Below are positions 1 to 7,882 of a stretch of DNA of 32,742 nucleotides, one piece after another. The notes beneath the pieces are model-generated. The model saw only the letters and a list, made by a program, of their open reading frames with translations, did not search any database and was not told the DNA's origin. Every line of letters begins with the position of its first letter. The first letter of the stretch is position 1. The DNA comes from an uncultured Bacteroidales bacterium (GTDB lineage Bacteria > Bacteroidota > Bacteroidia > Bacteroidales > Bacteroidaceae). The stretch is taken from NCBI GenBank assembly GCA_902788315.1, contig CADAJS010000036.1, forward strand, positions 1-32,742. The letters are read 5' to 3'. Position numbers and translations under genes: made by a program.

Positions 1-84
1 TTTATCACACATGATAAAATAGTTTATCACACGTGATAAAAGAGTTTATCACACGTGATAAAGTCCCCAGGAACACGTCATGGG
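1..84. repeat. Tandem 22-bp palindrome array A
   Basis: Three near-identical 18-bp palindromes lie at 1-18, 23-40 and 45-62. Units 2 and 3 read TTTATCACACGTGATAAA: arms TTTATCAC and GTGATAAA around a central AC. Unit 1 has one arm mismatch (ATGATAAA). The spacers are 4 bp (ATAG, AGAG), so the period is exactly 22 bp, about two helical turns. A degenerate fourth unit at 67-84 keeps the in-phase ACACGT core and the outermost CC/GG pairs. The array may continue left of the window. It could be a multimeric operator, a set of RNA hairpins or an iteron-like array; the sequence alone does not decide. Confidence 0.85.
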
Positions 85-170
85 AAATAATGTAAAATGG
101 CGAGTTAAGAGCTCCCGAAACTTAAGTTGAGTAAAACGCCACGCGGCCCACCGTCGCGTGCCACCCTCTG

Positions 171-190
171 TTTTCCCACACGTGGGAAAA
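171..190. repeat. Solitary AC-centred palindrome B
   Basis: This is a perfect 9-bp inverted repeat around AC: TTTTCCCACACGTGGGAAAA. It has the same design as array A (arm, AC, arm, with a CACACGTG core) but different arm bases. It lies about 70 bp upstream of a candidate -7 element and 157 bp upstream of the first gene. The 21 bp that follow it (191-211) match the 21 bp after palindrome D (29110-29130) at 13 positions by hand alignment. The remaining DNA of 85-347 shows no gene that I can support. Confidence 0.8.
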
Positions 191-257
191 TTGGGTGCAA
201 CCGCAAGGCGGGATAATTATATCCTGTGTCGGGGGTGGGAGTCTCGAATATTTTGTC

Positions 258-265
258 TATATTTG
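258..265 (+). promoter_or_regulatory. Candidate -7 element for the tandem-barrel glycosidase gene
   Basis: TATATTTG fits the Bacteroidetes TAnnTTTG consensus and lies 82 bp before the ATG at 348. No TTTG is present 19-21 bp upstream, so the -33 half is missing or degenerate. An activator may therefore be needed. Confidence 0.35.
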
Positions 266-347
266 CAGTGGATATCCGGGCATCGGAACGTCGGTTTGCG
301 CATTTCAGAGCCTGGCGTTATACGTAGAACCATAGAAACTAAGAGAT

Positions 348-2420
348 ATGACAAACAAGATGAGACAGTTGATTATCTGCCTGCTACTGCTCGGTAGCCT
401 GCTGCCCGCTGCAGGCCGCAAACAGATGAGCGTGGCACAGGCATGGAAGTGGCAGAACAAGATGGGCGAGATACGCGGATTCAATCAGCCCGAGTTGGCC
501 TACCCTGGCATGTCGCGTGACCAGATACTGCGCAAGGCTTCCGAACTGGGGCTGAACAGCGTGCGCTCGTGGATATATGGACGGACCGTCGAGGAACAGA
601 TAGACTTCATCCGCCACATGGTGGAAGATGCCTCCCGATATGGCCTTACGTACTCGCCTGTGCTGAGTTTTTATGAGAGATACTATCGCGACAAGTCGAT
701 TCCCGAGGAGGAGAGGCTTAGGCGTGCCGAGGAGTATATCCGCCAGGTGGTGGGCACTTTCTCGCGGGACAAGCGTATAGCCATGTGGGACATCTGGAAC
801 GAGCCGTCCACGGCCACGAACGACGAAACCATGCGCCAGATGGACTGGCTGGAGAAGATGGTGGAATGGTGCCGGAGCGAGAATCCTGTTCAGCCCATCA
901 CCTCGTCTATCATATGGGAGGGCGGCGAGTATGATACGACGACGACCCACTACAAGCGACGCATGGAGATCGAGCGGATGATGGACATACACAATGTCCA
1001 CACCTACCGCTTCCTGGAAGCCGAGCATACGCCTCCCGCAGAGATAATCAGACGGATGAAGGAGATGGACGGACGCCCGCTGGTGAGCAGCGAGTGCATG
1101 GCTCGCACCGTGAGCGGCGGCCTGACGCGTACGCTGAAACTCTTTGCACGCGAGCATGTGAACTTCTACCTCTGGGGAATGTTCATTACGGACAGCCGCA
1201 ACTGGTCTGTGCAGTGGGGGCGCACCACTTACGATCCCTACGAACCCATCTTCCACGACCTGCTCTATTCCGACGGGACTCCTTATGACTACCGCGAACT
1301 GGAGAACCTGCGCAAGTTCAGGTTCGAGCGCGAGGGGGAACAGCTCTATGCTCCTCTTTCACAGTCCGAGCGGTGGACGACTGAGAGGGCTTGGAAGTGG
1401 GTGGCCGGAGGTCCCGTAAAGGGCCTTACGGAGACGCTTCGCAGGCAGGAAGCCTCTGCGGCCGGCAATAGCATTCGCCTGAAACTGAACTATGCCGACT
1501 TCGCAGCCGACGAGGAAGCCTTCCTGCGGAACTTCGGGCAGCGGCTTGAGGAAGCCGCCCGCGACGGAATGACCGTCCTGCCCGTGCTGCTCTCTGACCA
1601 GGACATCCTGGATGCGCAGGGAGCCGAGATTGCGCAGGCAAGGTTCCTGCGAACCTATCCCAACGATTTTGCGGAAAACGGCGATGGGTATCTCACTACG
1701 CCCTTTGCCGGTGACAAGTCGCGTGACAAAGGTGCCCGCACCCAGGCCGACAGCTCTTACTGGGGTTCCGACTTCTCTGCCTCTCTCAGCATATCCCAGG
1801 CCGATGCCGCTTCATTTGCCCGCCGCAGCGCCACCAGGAACGTCCTGGCCTATGTCAATGTCGTTATGCGCCGGTTCTATGCCGACAGCCGTATAGAGGG
1901 ATGGGACCTTTACTATCATCCGGGAGAGCGTCTCTCCAGCGAGCGGGAAGTCTCCATGTGGGTCTCTCAGCTTTTCGACCTTGCTCGCTTCGTCAGTCCC
2001 ACGCAGCCCACCTTTATGACTCCGCTTGTCAGTGTCGGTGACTTCGCTCCCGACCTCCGATACCGGGACGAGCTCATCCATGGCCGGCACGGCGGATGGA
2101 GCCGCCTCAAGTATTCCGGCGTCAGCAGCGCGTCGCTGGCATATAAGATATGGTCGCTCTCCGATGTGGCGGCATTCTCCTCCACCATGAAAGCTGCCGA
2201 GACGGGTTGGCTTATGAGCATCTGCTACCGCTTCGGACGGCCGCTCTTCTGTTCCTACTGGAACTCGCCCGACGCCACCGAGGCACAGTCAACCCTGGAA
2301 CTCTTCTCCCGCTCCCATGTCTTCTGGTACTCCGACGCACCCCTACCGGCATCGGCTGTAGCGCACTTTAAGTTCCGCCCCATCAATACCGACAGGGATT
2401 CGGCAAAGCTGGTGCCGTAA
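348..2420 (+). CDS. Secreted tandem-barrel glycoside hydrolase, clan GH-A type
   Basis: The protein has 690 residues. ATG at 348 is used here; a second ATG at codon 5 also gives a good Sec signal peptide (MRQLIICLLLLGSLLPAAG). The first domain (about 30-325) reads as a (beta/alpha)8 barrel of the GH5/GH2-like clan A. WDIWNEP at 147-153 supplies the likely acid/base Glu152, and GRPLVSSEC at 242-250 the likely nucleophile Glu249. A second domain (about 345-665) repeats the same order of landmarks: AWKW, then WDLYYHP at 519-525, then GRPLFCSYW at 630-638. His524 and Tyr637 stand where the two catalytic glutamates should be, so this copy is probably inactive and may bind substrate. The substrate is unknown; the nearby GH28-like and GH78 genes point to plant cell-wall glycans. 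It converges with the glycerate kinase gene, 30 bp away. Confidence 0.8.
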   Translation: MTNKMRQLIICLLLLGSLLPAAGRKQMSVAQAWKWQNKMGEIRGFNQPELAYPGMSRDQILRKASELGLNSVRSWIYGRTVEEQIDFIRHMVEDASRYGLTYSPVLSFYERYYRDKSIPEEERLRRAEEYIRQVVGTFSRDKRIAMWDIWNEPSTATNDETMRQMDWLEKMVEWCRSENPVQPITSSIIWEGGEYDTTTTHYKRRMEIERMMDIHNVHTYRFLEAEHTPPAEIIRRMKEMDGRPLVSSECMARTVSGGLTRTLKLFAREHVNFYLWGMFITDSRNWSVQWGRTTYDPYEPIFHDLLYSDGTPYDYRELENLRKFRFEREGEQLYAPLSQSERWTTERAWKWVAGGPVKGLTETLRRQEASAAGNSIRLKLNYADFAADEEAFLRNFGQRLEEAARDGMTVLPVLLSDQDILDAQGAEIAQARFLRTYPNDFAENGDGYLTTPFAGDKSRDKGARTQADSSYWGSDFSASLSISQADAASFARRSATRNVLAYVNVVMRRFYADSRIEGWDLYYHPGERLSSEREVSMWVSQLFDLARFVSPTQPTFMTPLVSVGDFAPDLRYRDELIHGRHGGWSRLKYSGVSSASLAYKIWSLSDVAAFSSTMKAAETGWLMSICYRFGRPLFCSYWNSPDATEAQSTLELFSRSHVFWYSDAPLPASAVAHFKFRPINTDRDSAKLVP

Positions 2421-2450
2421 GGAGAGAGGGGAGGTGAGAATAGGGGTACG

Positions 2451-3512
2451 TCAGATTCCCGCCCTCAGCATGTCACGCACGGTCTGGCAGATGTGATGGC
2501 GGGCCACCTCGGGATGCATGGCTTCGGCAAGCGGAATGCCGGGCGGATTGATACATTCCACACGGGTGAAGCCAGCCTGTAGCAGAAGGTTGCGGTCGGT
2601 CACTCGTCCGGCGATGAGGCATACGGGAATCCCCTGGGCGTGGTGCAGAATGCCCATCGGCAGCTTGCCCATCAGCGTCTGGCGGTCGGCCGAGCCTTCG
2701 CCCGTGATAATCAGGTCGGCCTCGCGAGCCATGCGGTCAAAGGCAGCAGCCTCCAGCAACAAGTCGATGCCCGACCGGCTCTCGGCATTCAGGTATTGCA
2801 GCAGGGCATACCCCAATCCGCCAGCCGCTCCAGCCCCTTCGTCCTGCGAGCGGTCAAAGCCGAAGCGGGCTGCCGCTTCCTGGGCAAACCTTCGGGCACG
2901 TGCATCCAGCTGTTCTATCATCTCGGCTGTAGCTCCTTTCTGCGCCCCGAAGACATGAGCTGCTCCCTGTGGGCCGCAGAGCGGATTGCGTACATCGGAA
3001 GCCATCGTGAAACGGACTGCTCGGAGTTCCTTTATGTCATCCCAGTCGCCACGAGGCGCGAAGCTGTCGATAAGCGCTCTGAGCATTCCTTGCCCCGCAT
3101 CGCTCGTGGCACTGCCCCCCAGCCCCACGATGATATGTCTTGCCCCTTGCCGCACGGCATGGGCTATGAGTTGGCCTGTGCCATAGCTTGAGGCTCTCAG
3201 CGGATTGCGCTCATGCTCGGCAAGCAGCGTCAGTCCGCTGGCCTGTGCCATCTCCACCACTGCCAGCGTCCCCTGCAGCAGATAACATGCTTTTATGGGG
3301 CGCATCAGCGGGTCTCTCACCTCCACTTCCACCCGTTCTCCGCCGATTGCCGCATGATAGGCGTCCACGAAACCTTCGCCCCCATCGCTCACTGCCGTCT
3401 GCTCCACCTCAGCTTCGGGCCAAGCCTCCCTGACGCCCTTGGCTGCCTCTCTGCCTGCTTCCTTGCTGCTGAGGCAACCCTTGAACGAATCCATGGCTAT
3501 AATCACTCTCAT
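2451..3512 (-). CDS. glxK: Glycerate kinase (GlxK/GarK family)
   Basis: The protein has 353 residues and belongs to the PF02595 family, which phosphorylates D-glycerate with ATP, normally to 2-phosphoglycerate. The N-terminus MRVIIAMDSFKG is the family signature and fixes the start at 3512; the open frame runs a further 28 codons upstream without family-like sequence. Other visible motifs are SDGGEGF near residue 40, GLGGSATSDAG near 130 and TGEGSAD near 280, which form the nucleotide and glycerate sites. Length is typical of the family. It is the last gene of a minus-strand run, 52 bp after the SDR epimerase gene, and probably feeds sugar-derived glycerate into lower glycolysis. The exact isoform (glxK or garK) cannot be told from sequence. 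Confidence 0.9.
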   Translation of the reverse strand: MRVIIAMDSFKGCLSSKEAGREAAKGVREAWPEAEVEQTAVSDGGEGFVDAYHAAIGGERVEVEVRDPLMRPIKACYLLQGTLAVVEMAQASGLTLLAEHERNPLRASSYGTGQLIAHAVRQGARHIIVGLGGSATSDAGQGMLRALIDSFAPRGDWDDIKELRAVRFTMASDVRNPLCGPQGAAHVFGAQKGATAEMIEQLDARARRFAQEAAARFGFDRSQDEGAGAAGGLGYALLQYLNAESRSGIDLLLEAAAFDRMAREADLIITGEGSADRQTLMGKLPMGILHHAQGIPVCLIAGRVTDRNLLLQAGFTRVECINPPGIPLAEAMHPEVARHHICQTVRDMLRAGI

Positions 3513-3564
3513 AGGCAATCCTCTGTACTCCAATAAGGCGGCTGGGGGAGGGTTTGGCCCCGCC

Positions 3565-4611
3565 TTACAGCCATCCGTTTTCCTTGTACCAGGCAACGGT
3601 TTCCTTCACTCCACGCTCCAAGGGCCACTGAGGTTCGTAGCCGAAGTCGCGTCGGGCAGGCTCGATGTCGCACTGCCAGTTGCGCTGGCTCAGGATGTGG
3701 TACTTGTCGTCGTTCAGGGCGTTCATCTTGCCCGTGAGGCGGCTGATGCGTCCGCTTGCCCAACATACGGCACGCAGAAACCACAGCGGGGCCTTCACGT
3801 GGAGCACCCATGGGTTGCCCATCTCCTGCTGCAGCAGGTCGCTGAAGCGGCGGCTGTTGTAGATATGTCCGTCGGAGAGGAAGTAGGCGCGGCCCTCGGC
3901 TTTCGGTGCATCAAGACAGCGATAGACAGCCTGCACCACGTCCATCATATAGACGAACGTGATTTCCTGCGGGCGGTAGCCCACGGCAAAGTCTGTGTGC
4001 TGGCTGATGCTCTTGGCCATCAGGAAGTAGTCTCGTTCGCGCGGGCCATAGACGCCGGTGGGACGCAGGATGGTGTAGGGGAAGTCCTTCTGGGACGTCA
4101 GGTAGTGTTCGGCCTCCAGCTTGCTGCGGCCGTAGGCTGTGTTGGGCCGTGGAGTGTCGGAGAGCAGGATGGGGCTGTATATCCAGGGATTGTCTGGCGT
4201 GGCCTTCCTCACCGGCTGCTCGCGTATGGCACCGAAGATGCTCAGACTGCTCACGAAGACGAAGCGGCGCGGCGTCATCCCTGTCTCGCGCAGTGCGTCG
4301 ATGAGGTGGCGCGTGCCCTCGGTGTTCGTGTGGAAGAAGTCCTCCTCGCGCAGGCACTTGGTGGCGCCGGCAGCGTGGCAGACGTAGTCCCATCCGCGTC
4401 CGCCCATCTGAGCCTTGTATTCCAGCAGCTGTGCTTTCAGCCGCTCTGGGTTTGCGAGGTCGAGCGTGGCAAAGCGTATCCGCTCGTCCTTCAGGTATCC
4501 CTTACTGCTGGTGCCGCGCATGCCGGCCCATACCTCGAATCCCTGCTCCAGTCCTTTCTGGACGATGAAGCTGCCAATGAAGCCACTGGCTCCTGTCACT
4601 AATATAGTCAT
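3565..4611 (-). CDS. NAD(P)-dependent epimerase/dehydratase (extended SDR)
   Basis: The protein has 348 residues. It begins with a Rossmann dinucleotide-binding motif (TGASGFIG, residues 6-13). The active site shows Ser122 and Tyr160-x3-Lys164 within AYGRSK. The C-terminal substrate-binding half is of the extended SDR type (sugar-nucleotide epimerase, dihydroflavonol reductase or 3-beta-HSD-like), ending GVKETVAWYKENGWL. No signal peptide is seen, so it is cytoplasmic. It starts 20 bp after the stop of the GH28-like gene and is followed by glycerate kinase, so the three are probably one transcript. The substrate cannot be assigned from sequence; a nucleotide sugar is the first guess. Confidence 0.85.
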   Translation of the reverse strand: MTILVTGASGFIGSFIVQKGLEQGFEVWAGMRGTSSKGYLKDERIRFATLDLANPERLKAQLLEYKAQMGGRGWDYVCHAAGATKCLREEDFFHTNTEGTRHLIDALRETGMTPRRFVFVSSLSIFGAIREQPVRKATPDNPWIYSPILLSDTPRPNTAYGRSKLEAEHYLTSQKDFPYTILRPTGVYGPRERDYFLMAKSISQHTDFAVGYRPQEITFVYMMDVVQAVYRCLDAPKAEGRAYFLSDGHIYNSRRFSDLLQQEMGNPWVLHVKAPLWFLRAVCWASGRISRLTGKMNALNDDKYHILSQRNWQCDIEPARRDFGYEPQWPLERGVKETVAWYKENGWL

Positions 4612-4628
4612 TGTATGTGGTAATTAAA

Positions 4629-4715
4629 GCCTCACCCCCCTGCCCGTACTCCGTCGCTTCGCTTCCCAACGCTCAAACACTTACTCGCGTTGCTCCGAGG
4701 AGAGGGGAGCTGTTG
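4629..4715. repeat. Dispersed GC-rich repeat E, long form (copy 1)
   Basis: The element begins GCCTCACCCCC and ends CTCCGAGGAGAGGGGAG. Between these is an insert of about 45 bp with a CAACGC/GCGTTG inverted repeat. It overlaps the last codons of the GH28-like gene, so it is translated there in the minus direction. The 62-bp stretch from CGTACTCC on differs from copy 2 inside the sigma-factor gene at one position by eye. Confidence 0.85.
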
Positions 4716-7643
4716 CTTGGTTGCTGCTTGTGCTTGAAGTTTAATAGCCTCACCCCCCTGCCCCTCTCCGAGGAGAGGGGAGCTGTTGAGGCTTTTTATC
4801 CATTCTGCCTGTATGTCTCGCCCAGCGATGCCTATGCGATAGTTGGCCTCCGGGCAGGCGGACAGGGCGAGTGAAGCCTCTGTCCATCCCTCGGCCTTTA
4901 CCTTCTGCCGTGCCAGCACGTGTCCCTTCTCGTCAGCGATGAAGAGGAAGCCGGTGCCTTTCACACGAGCACGTACGTTGATGTCGCCCTGCAGATAGAG
5001 GCCTTCCCACAGCTTGCCTCCCCGGCGTGCAAAGCCCTGATGATGCTCGACACCCGCATCTCCCTCGATGGTCCAGTAGCAGAACCCGTCCCGAAAGTCC
5101 GGATTCTGGATGAAGCCGGCGCTGCGGATGCCGGTGTCGCCCCGGAAGTTCGTGGGCCGCACGCACAGCATGTCGCAGGGGTCGTTGTAGTCATTGTCGT
5201 GGATATTGACGTTATAGACGGGGGCGTAGTCATCCTGCTCCTCGTTGGTGAAGGGCTTGCCGTCAAAGGGATTGTCGGGCCATGTGCCTACAGAGTATCC
5301 GCCTATCAACATACAGTCGGCCACCTCGATGTCCTCGATTACTTGCTTCTGCTGGTCGGGGTTCGTAGTGCCCCATGGGATGAAGGCGATGGCCTTTCCT
5401 GCTCCGTGGGTGGAGTTGATGTAGCTGTGGGTCACCTTCAGGTCTCGGATGGAGTGGTCGGCCTCGGGGTGGTCCTGTCGCCAGGGCGTGACGACTCCGC
5501 GTGGGTCGCCGTAGCTGTTGCTCATCACGATGCCGTCGTCGTTCGTGTTCATCATGGTACGTACCACCCGTATGTGCCTTGCTCCCTGGCCGAAGCTGAG
5601 TCCGTCGCCGCTCACACACTTGATGTCATAGAGCTTGACGTTGCCCAGGAAGAGGCTGTCCACGCCGTGGAACGTCGTGTGATAGTTGTTGCATCGCTGG
5701 ATGTCGATGTCCGTGGCCTGCAGGTTCTTGCTGTCAATGAAGGCCAGGGGGACGATGTGGATGCAGTCGGAACATATCTTGGCATAGTGTGCCCAGTGGG
5801 GGTTCTCTGTGTAGGGGTCGTTCATGCGGATGACGCCTGGCCCGGTCACCCGTACGTTCTCGGTATTCTTGGCCATCACCAGCGGCATGTTGATGTAGAG
5901 GCAGTGGGTCCAGGGCACGCCTGGGATGTCCATGTCGTGACCGTAATAGACATTGTATCGGTAGTCGCGCCGGTCGGGCGATTGCCACAGGACGGCACCT
6001 CGGTCCAGATGCAGCTCCACGTTGCTCTTCAGGCGTATCTCGGTGGCAATGTATCGTCGTCCGTATCGGCTGTCGTTGCCTCGCAGCACCACGCGTCCGC
6101 CGCCAGCGGCGTTGCAGGCATCGATGGCCCGGTTGATGGCCTCCGTATCGTCGGTGAAGGCATCGCCCCTTGCTCCGTAGTCGCAGACGTCAAAGTCTCT
6201 GTCGGGCAGGCGGAAGGCGTAGGGGTTCGGGCCAAAGTCCTGCCAGTTCTCCACGTAGAAGCAGGGACCCACCTTCATTGCCCAGCCCTTCTCGTCGCGT
6301 ATAATGGCCAGCATGCGGCTGCCGAGCAGCGATATCTTCCCGTCGGGCCGGCGGTTGGGGATATGGCGGATGCTGAAGCGCTGTGCCGAGGCGCCTCGGT
6401 ACAGGCACGTGAGATGCTCCACGTCCTTCATTCGCAGGCTGCCGGGCTTGGCTTGCTCCCGGCTGACAGTCGGCTGGGAGAGTTCCTCTACGGTGCGGAC
6501 GACGGGGCCGTAGAGGTGCATCGGTGCCTCGTAAATCTCGAGGATAGGGTAGCGGCTGGCCAGTTCCGGGTCGATGTGTCCTTCCACCCGCACGTACTTC
6601 GTGCTGGCCGTACAGCGGTCGATGGCTCCGGCAAAATCCTCGATGGGCTCCTCTTTCTGGAAATTGATGCGGTGGAGGAGCAGAGTGCCGCCCGAAGGCC
6701 CTATGGGTTCGAAGCGCAGTCCCGTCAGCCGTCCGCGCGCGGTGGGCAGGTCGCTCAGGTTGGCATAATACGCCTGCTTGCCGCTCTGCGGCTCTATGTC
6801 GATGACCTTGCTTGCCTCGCGAGTGAAGTCCTGCTGCCCGTCGGTGAGAAACCATACGCGCATCTGGCGGACGTCGCTCCGGTTCTCCATCACCATGAAG
6901 ATGGTGTTATAGACCTCTAATGGGGGATTGTAGATGCTGTTGCAGCTTCCTCTCAGCAGGGTGGTGGAGAGCGTTGCGCCTGCCTGGAAGTCCAGGCGCA
7001 GGGCATCGTCTTCATGCCGTACGGTGGCCTTCTGTGCCTGGAAGGCATCCGTGCTCCCCGGCAACTGGAACTCCAGGTCGATCGGACGTCCGGCCATCAC
7101 CTCATCGAAGCGCAGCTGGCAGCCGTTCCACGCCTCGGACGAGGCATTCTGCACCTCGATGGCCATGTGTGTGATGCGGTGGCGGAACGGGCAGTCGGCG
7201 ACGTACAGGTTCACTGTCTGCCACAGCGAAGGGATGATTTCCGTACGGTAGGTGCAGGTGTCCCCGTCGCCGGCCAGCGTGAGTCGCACATACACCTCCC
7301 ATCCCGGACGGGCCGATGCCACATGCAGGCAGAACGACATCAGATTGCGTTCGCCCAAGTCGATGGGCCGGGCAAAGTCGCGCATGATGCCCCGCCAGCG
7401 GTCGGCAGGCAGGGAGTCCACGTCGAGCAGGGCTGTCCTGTCCGCTTCCTCCGGCCAGCTGATGTGCCCCCCGGCTGTGGGTCGCCATTCCTCCGTGCCG
7501 TTCTCGAAGTCCTCGATCCGCAGGACGTCCACCAGCGAACAGCGGTGCGAGAAGTCGTGTGCTGTAAAGTCCTCGTCCGTCCGGGCCAGCATTGCCAGCG
7601 GAACTGCCCATAGGCAGAGCCGAGCGCATAGTTCATAGTTCAT
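4632..7643 (-). CDS. Secreted GH28/pectate-lyase-like beta-helix protein with repeat-derived ends
   Basis: The protein has 1003 residues. The N-terminal half (about 25-470) resembles carbohydrate-binding and beta-sandwich regions. From about residue 482 (DVCDYGARGDAFTDDTEAIN) a right-handed beta-helix of the polygalacturonase/pectate-lyase superfamily begins. GH28-like landmarks are NTNDDGIVM near 698 and STHGAGKAIAF near 743, although spacing and residues differ from textbook GH28, so activity is uncertain. The N-terminus (MNYELCARLCLWAVPLAMLA) acts as the signal peptide, and its first residues are encoded by a heptamer repeat. From about residue 952 the C-terminus is encoded by two copies of repeat E, so the native end was probably near residue 950. 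It is the first gene of a minus-strand run with the SDR and glycerate kinase genes. The likely role is cleavage of pectic polymers outside the cytoplasm. Confidence 0.75.
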   Translation of the reverse strand: MNYELCARLCLWAVPLAMLARTDEDFTAHDFSHRCSLVDVLRIEDFENGTEEWRPTAGGHISWPEEADRTALLDVDSLPADRWRGIMRDFARPIDLGERNLMSFCLHVASARPGWEVYVRLTLAGDGDTCTYRTEIIPSLWQTVNLYVADCPFRHRITHMAIEVQNASSEAWNGCQLRFDEVMAGRPIDLEFQLPGSTDAFQAQKATVRHEDDALRLDFQAGATLSTTLLRGSCNSIYNPPLEVYNTIFMVMENRSDVRQMRVWFLTDGQQDFTREASKVIDIEPQSGKQAYYANLSDLPTARGRLTGLRFEPIGPSGGTLLLHRINFQKEEPIEDFAGAIDRCTASTKYVRVEGHIDPELASRYPILEIYEAPMHLYGPVVRTVEELSQPTVSREQAKPGSLRMKDVEHLTCLYRGASAQRFSIRHIPNRRPDGKISLLGSRMLAIIRDEKGWAMKVGPCFYVENWQDFGPNPYAFRLPDRDFDVCDYGARGDAFTDDTEAINRAIDACNAAGGGRVVLRGNDSRYGRRYIATEIRLKSNVELHLDRGAVLWQSPDRRDYRYNVYYGHDMDIPGVPWTHCLYINMPLVMAKNTENVRVTGPGVIRMNDPYTENPHWAHYAKICSDCIHIVPLAFIDSKNLQATDIDIQRCNNYHTTFHGVDSLFLGNVKLYDIKCVSGDGLSFGQGARHIRVVRTMMNTNDDGIVMSNSYGDPRGVVTPWRQDHPEADHSIRDLKVTHSYINSTHGAGKAIAFIPWGTTNPDQQKQVIEDIEVADCMLIGGYSVGTWPDNPFDGKPFTNEEQDDYAPVYNVNIHDNDYNDPCDMLCVRPTNFRGDTGIRSAGFIQNPDFRDGFCYWTIEGDAGVEHHQGFARRGGKLWEGLYLQGDINVRARVKGTGFLFIADEKGHVLARQKVKAEGWTEASLALSACPEANYRIGIAGRDIQAEWIKSLNSSPLLGEGQGGEAIKLQAQAATKQQLPSPRSNASKCLSVGKRSDGVRAGG
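4747..4788. repeat. Dispersed GC-rich repeat E, short form
   Basis: This copy has the same ends as copy 1 (GCCTCACCCCC, then CCCCTCTCCGAGGAGAGGGG) but lacks the 45-bp insert, so the core palindrome is intact. It is translated in the minus direction near the C-terminus of the GH28-like protein as SSPLLGEGQGGEA. The long form can be read as the short form with an insertion in the palindrome loop. Confidence 0.8.
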
Positions 7644-7723
7644 AGTTCATAATTCATAATTCTTCGCACTAAAGGCCAAGCGGCGGAGCCGAGCGCATAG
7701 TTTATAGTTCATAGTTCATAGTT
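7627..7723. repeat. Heptamer tandem repeats (CATARTT) with GC-rich linker
   Basis: Five 7-bp units (CATAGTT x3, CATAATT x2) fill 7627-7661. A second run of four units lies at 7696-7723. Between them is a GC-rich block ending GGAGCCGAGCGC, the reverse complement of the repeat inside the glycosyltransferase gene (9739-9855). On the minus strand every unit contains ATG, and the third unit provides the start codon of the GH28-like gene at 7643. Confidence 0.85.
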
Positions 7724-7830
7724 CATATGTTATTTCCTTTGGAGGCCTTGGGTGTGTAAAGTTACGGTTTTTCTCTCAAAGTAGTATGCATTTTAGGGGA
7801 AAAAACTATCCTTCGTGCAGTCTTTCTTGT

Positions 7831-7838
7831 TAAATTTG
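7831..7838 (+). promoter_or_regulatory. Candidate -7 element for the sigma-factor fusion gene
   Basis: TAAATTTG matches TAnnTTTG and lies 44 bp before the ATG at 7883. No TTTG is found at the expected 19-21 bp spacing upstream; the nearest T-rich words do not fit. An ECF factor often drives its own gene from a non-standard promoter, so a different recognition sequence may be present here. Confidence 0.4.
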
Positions 7839-7882
7839 CATCCACATATACGAACGCTGCCTATAATTGCACCGTCTGCCTG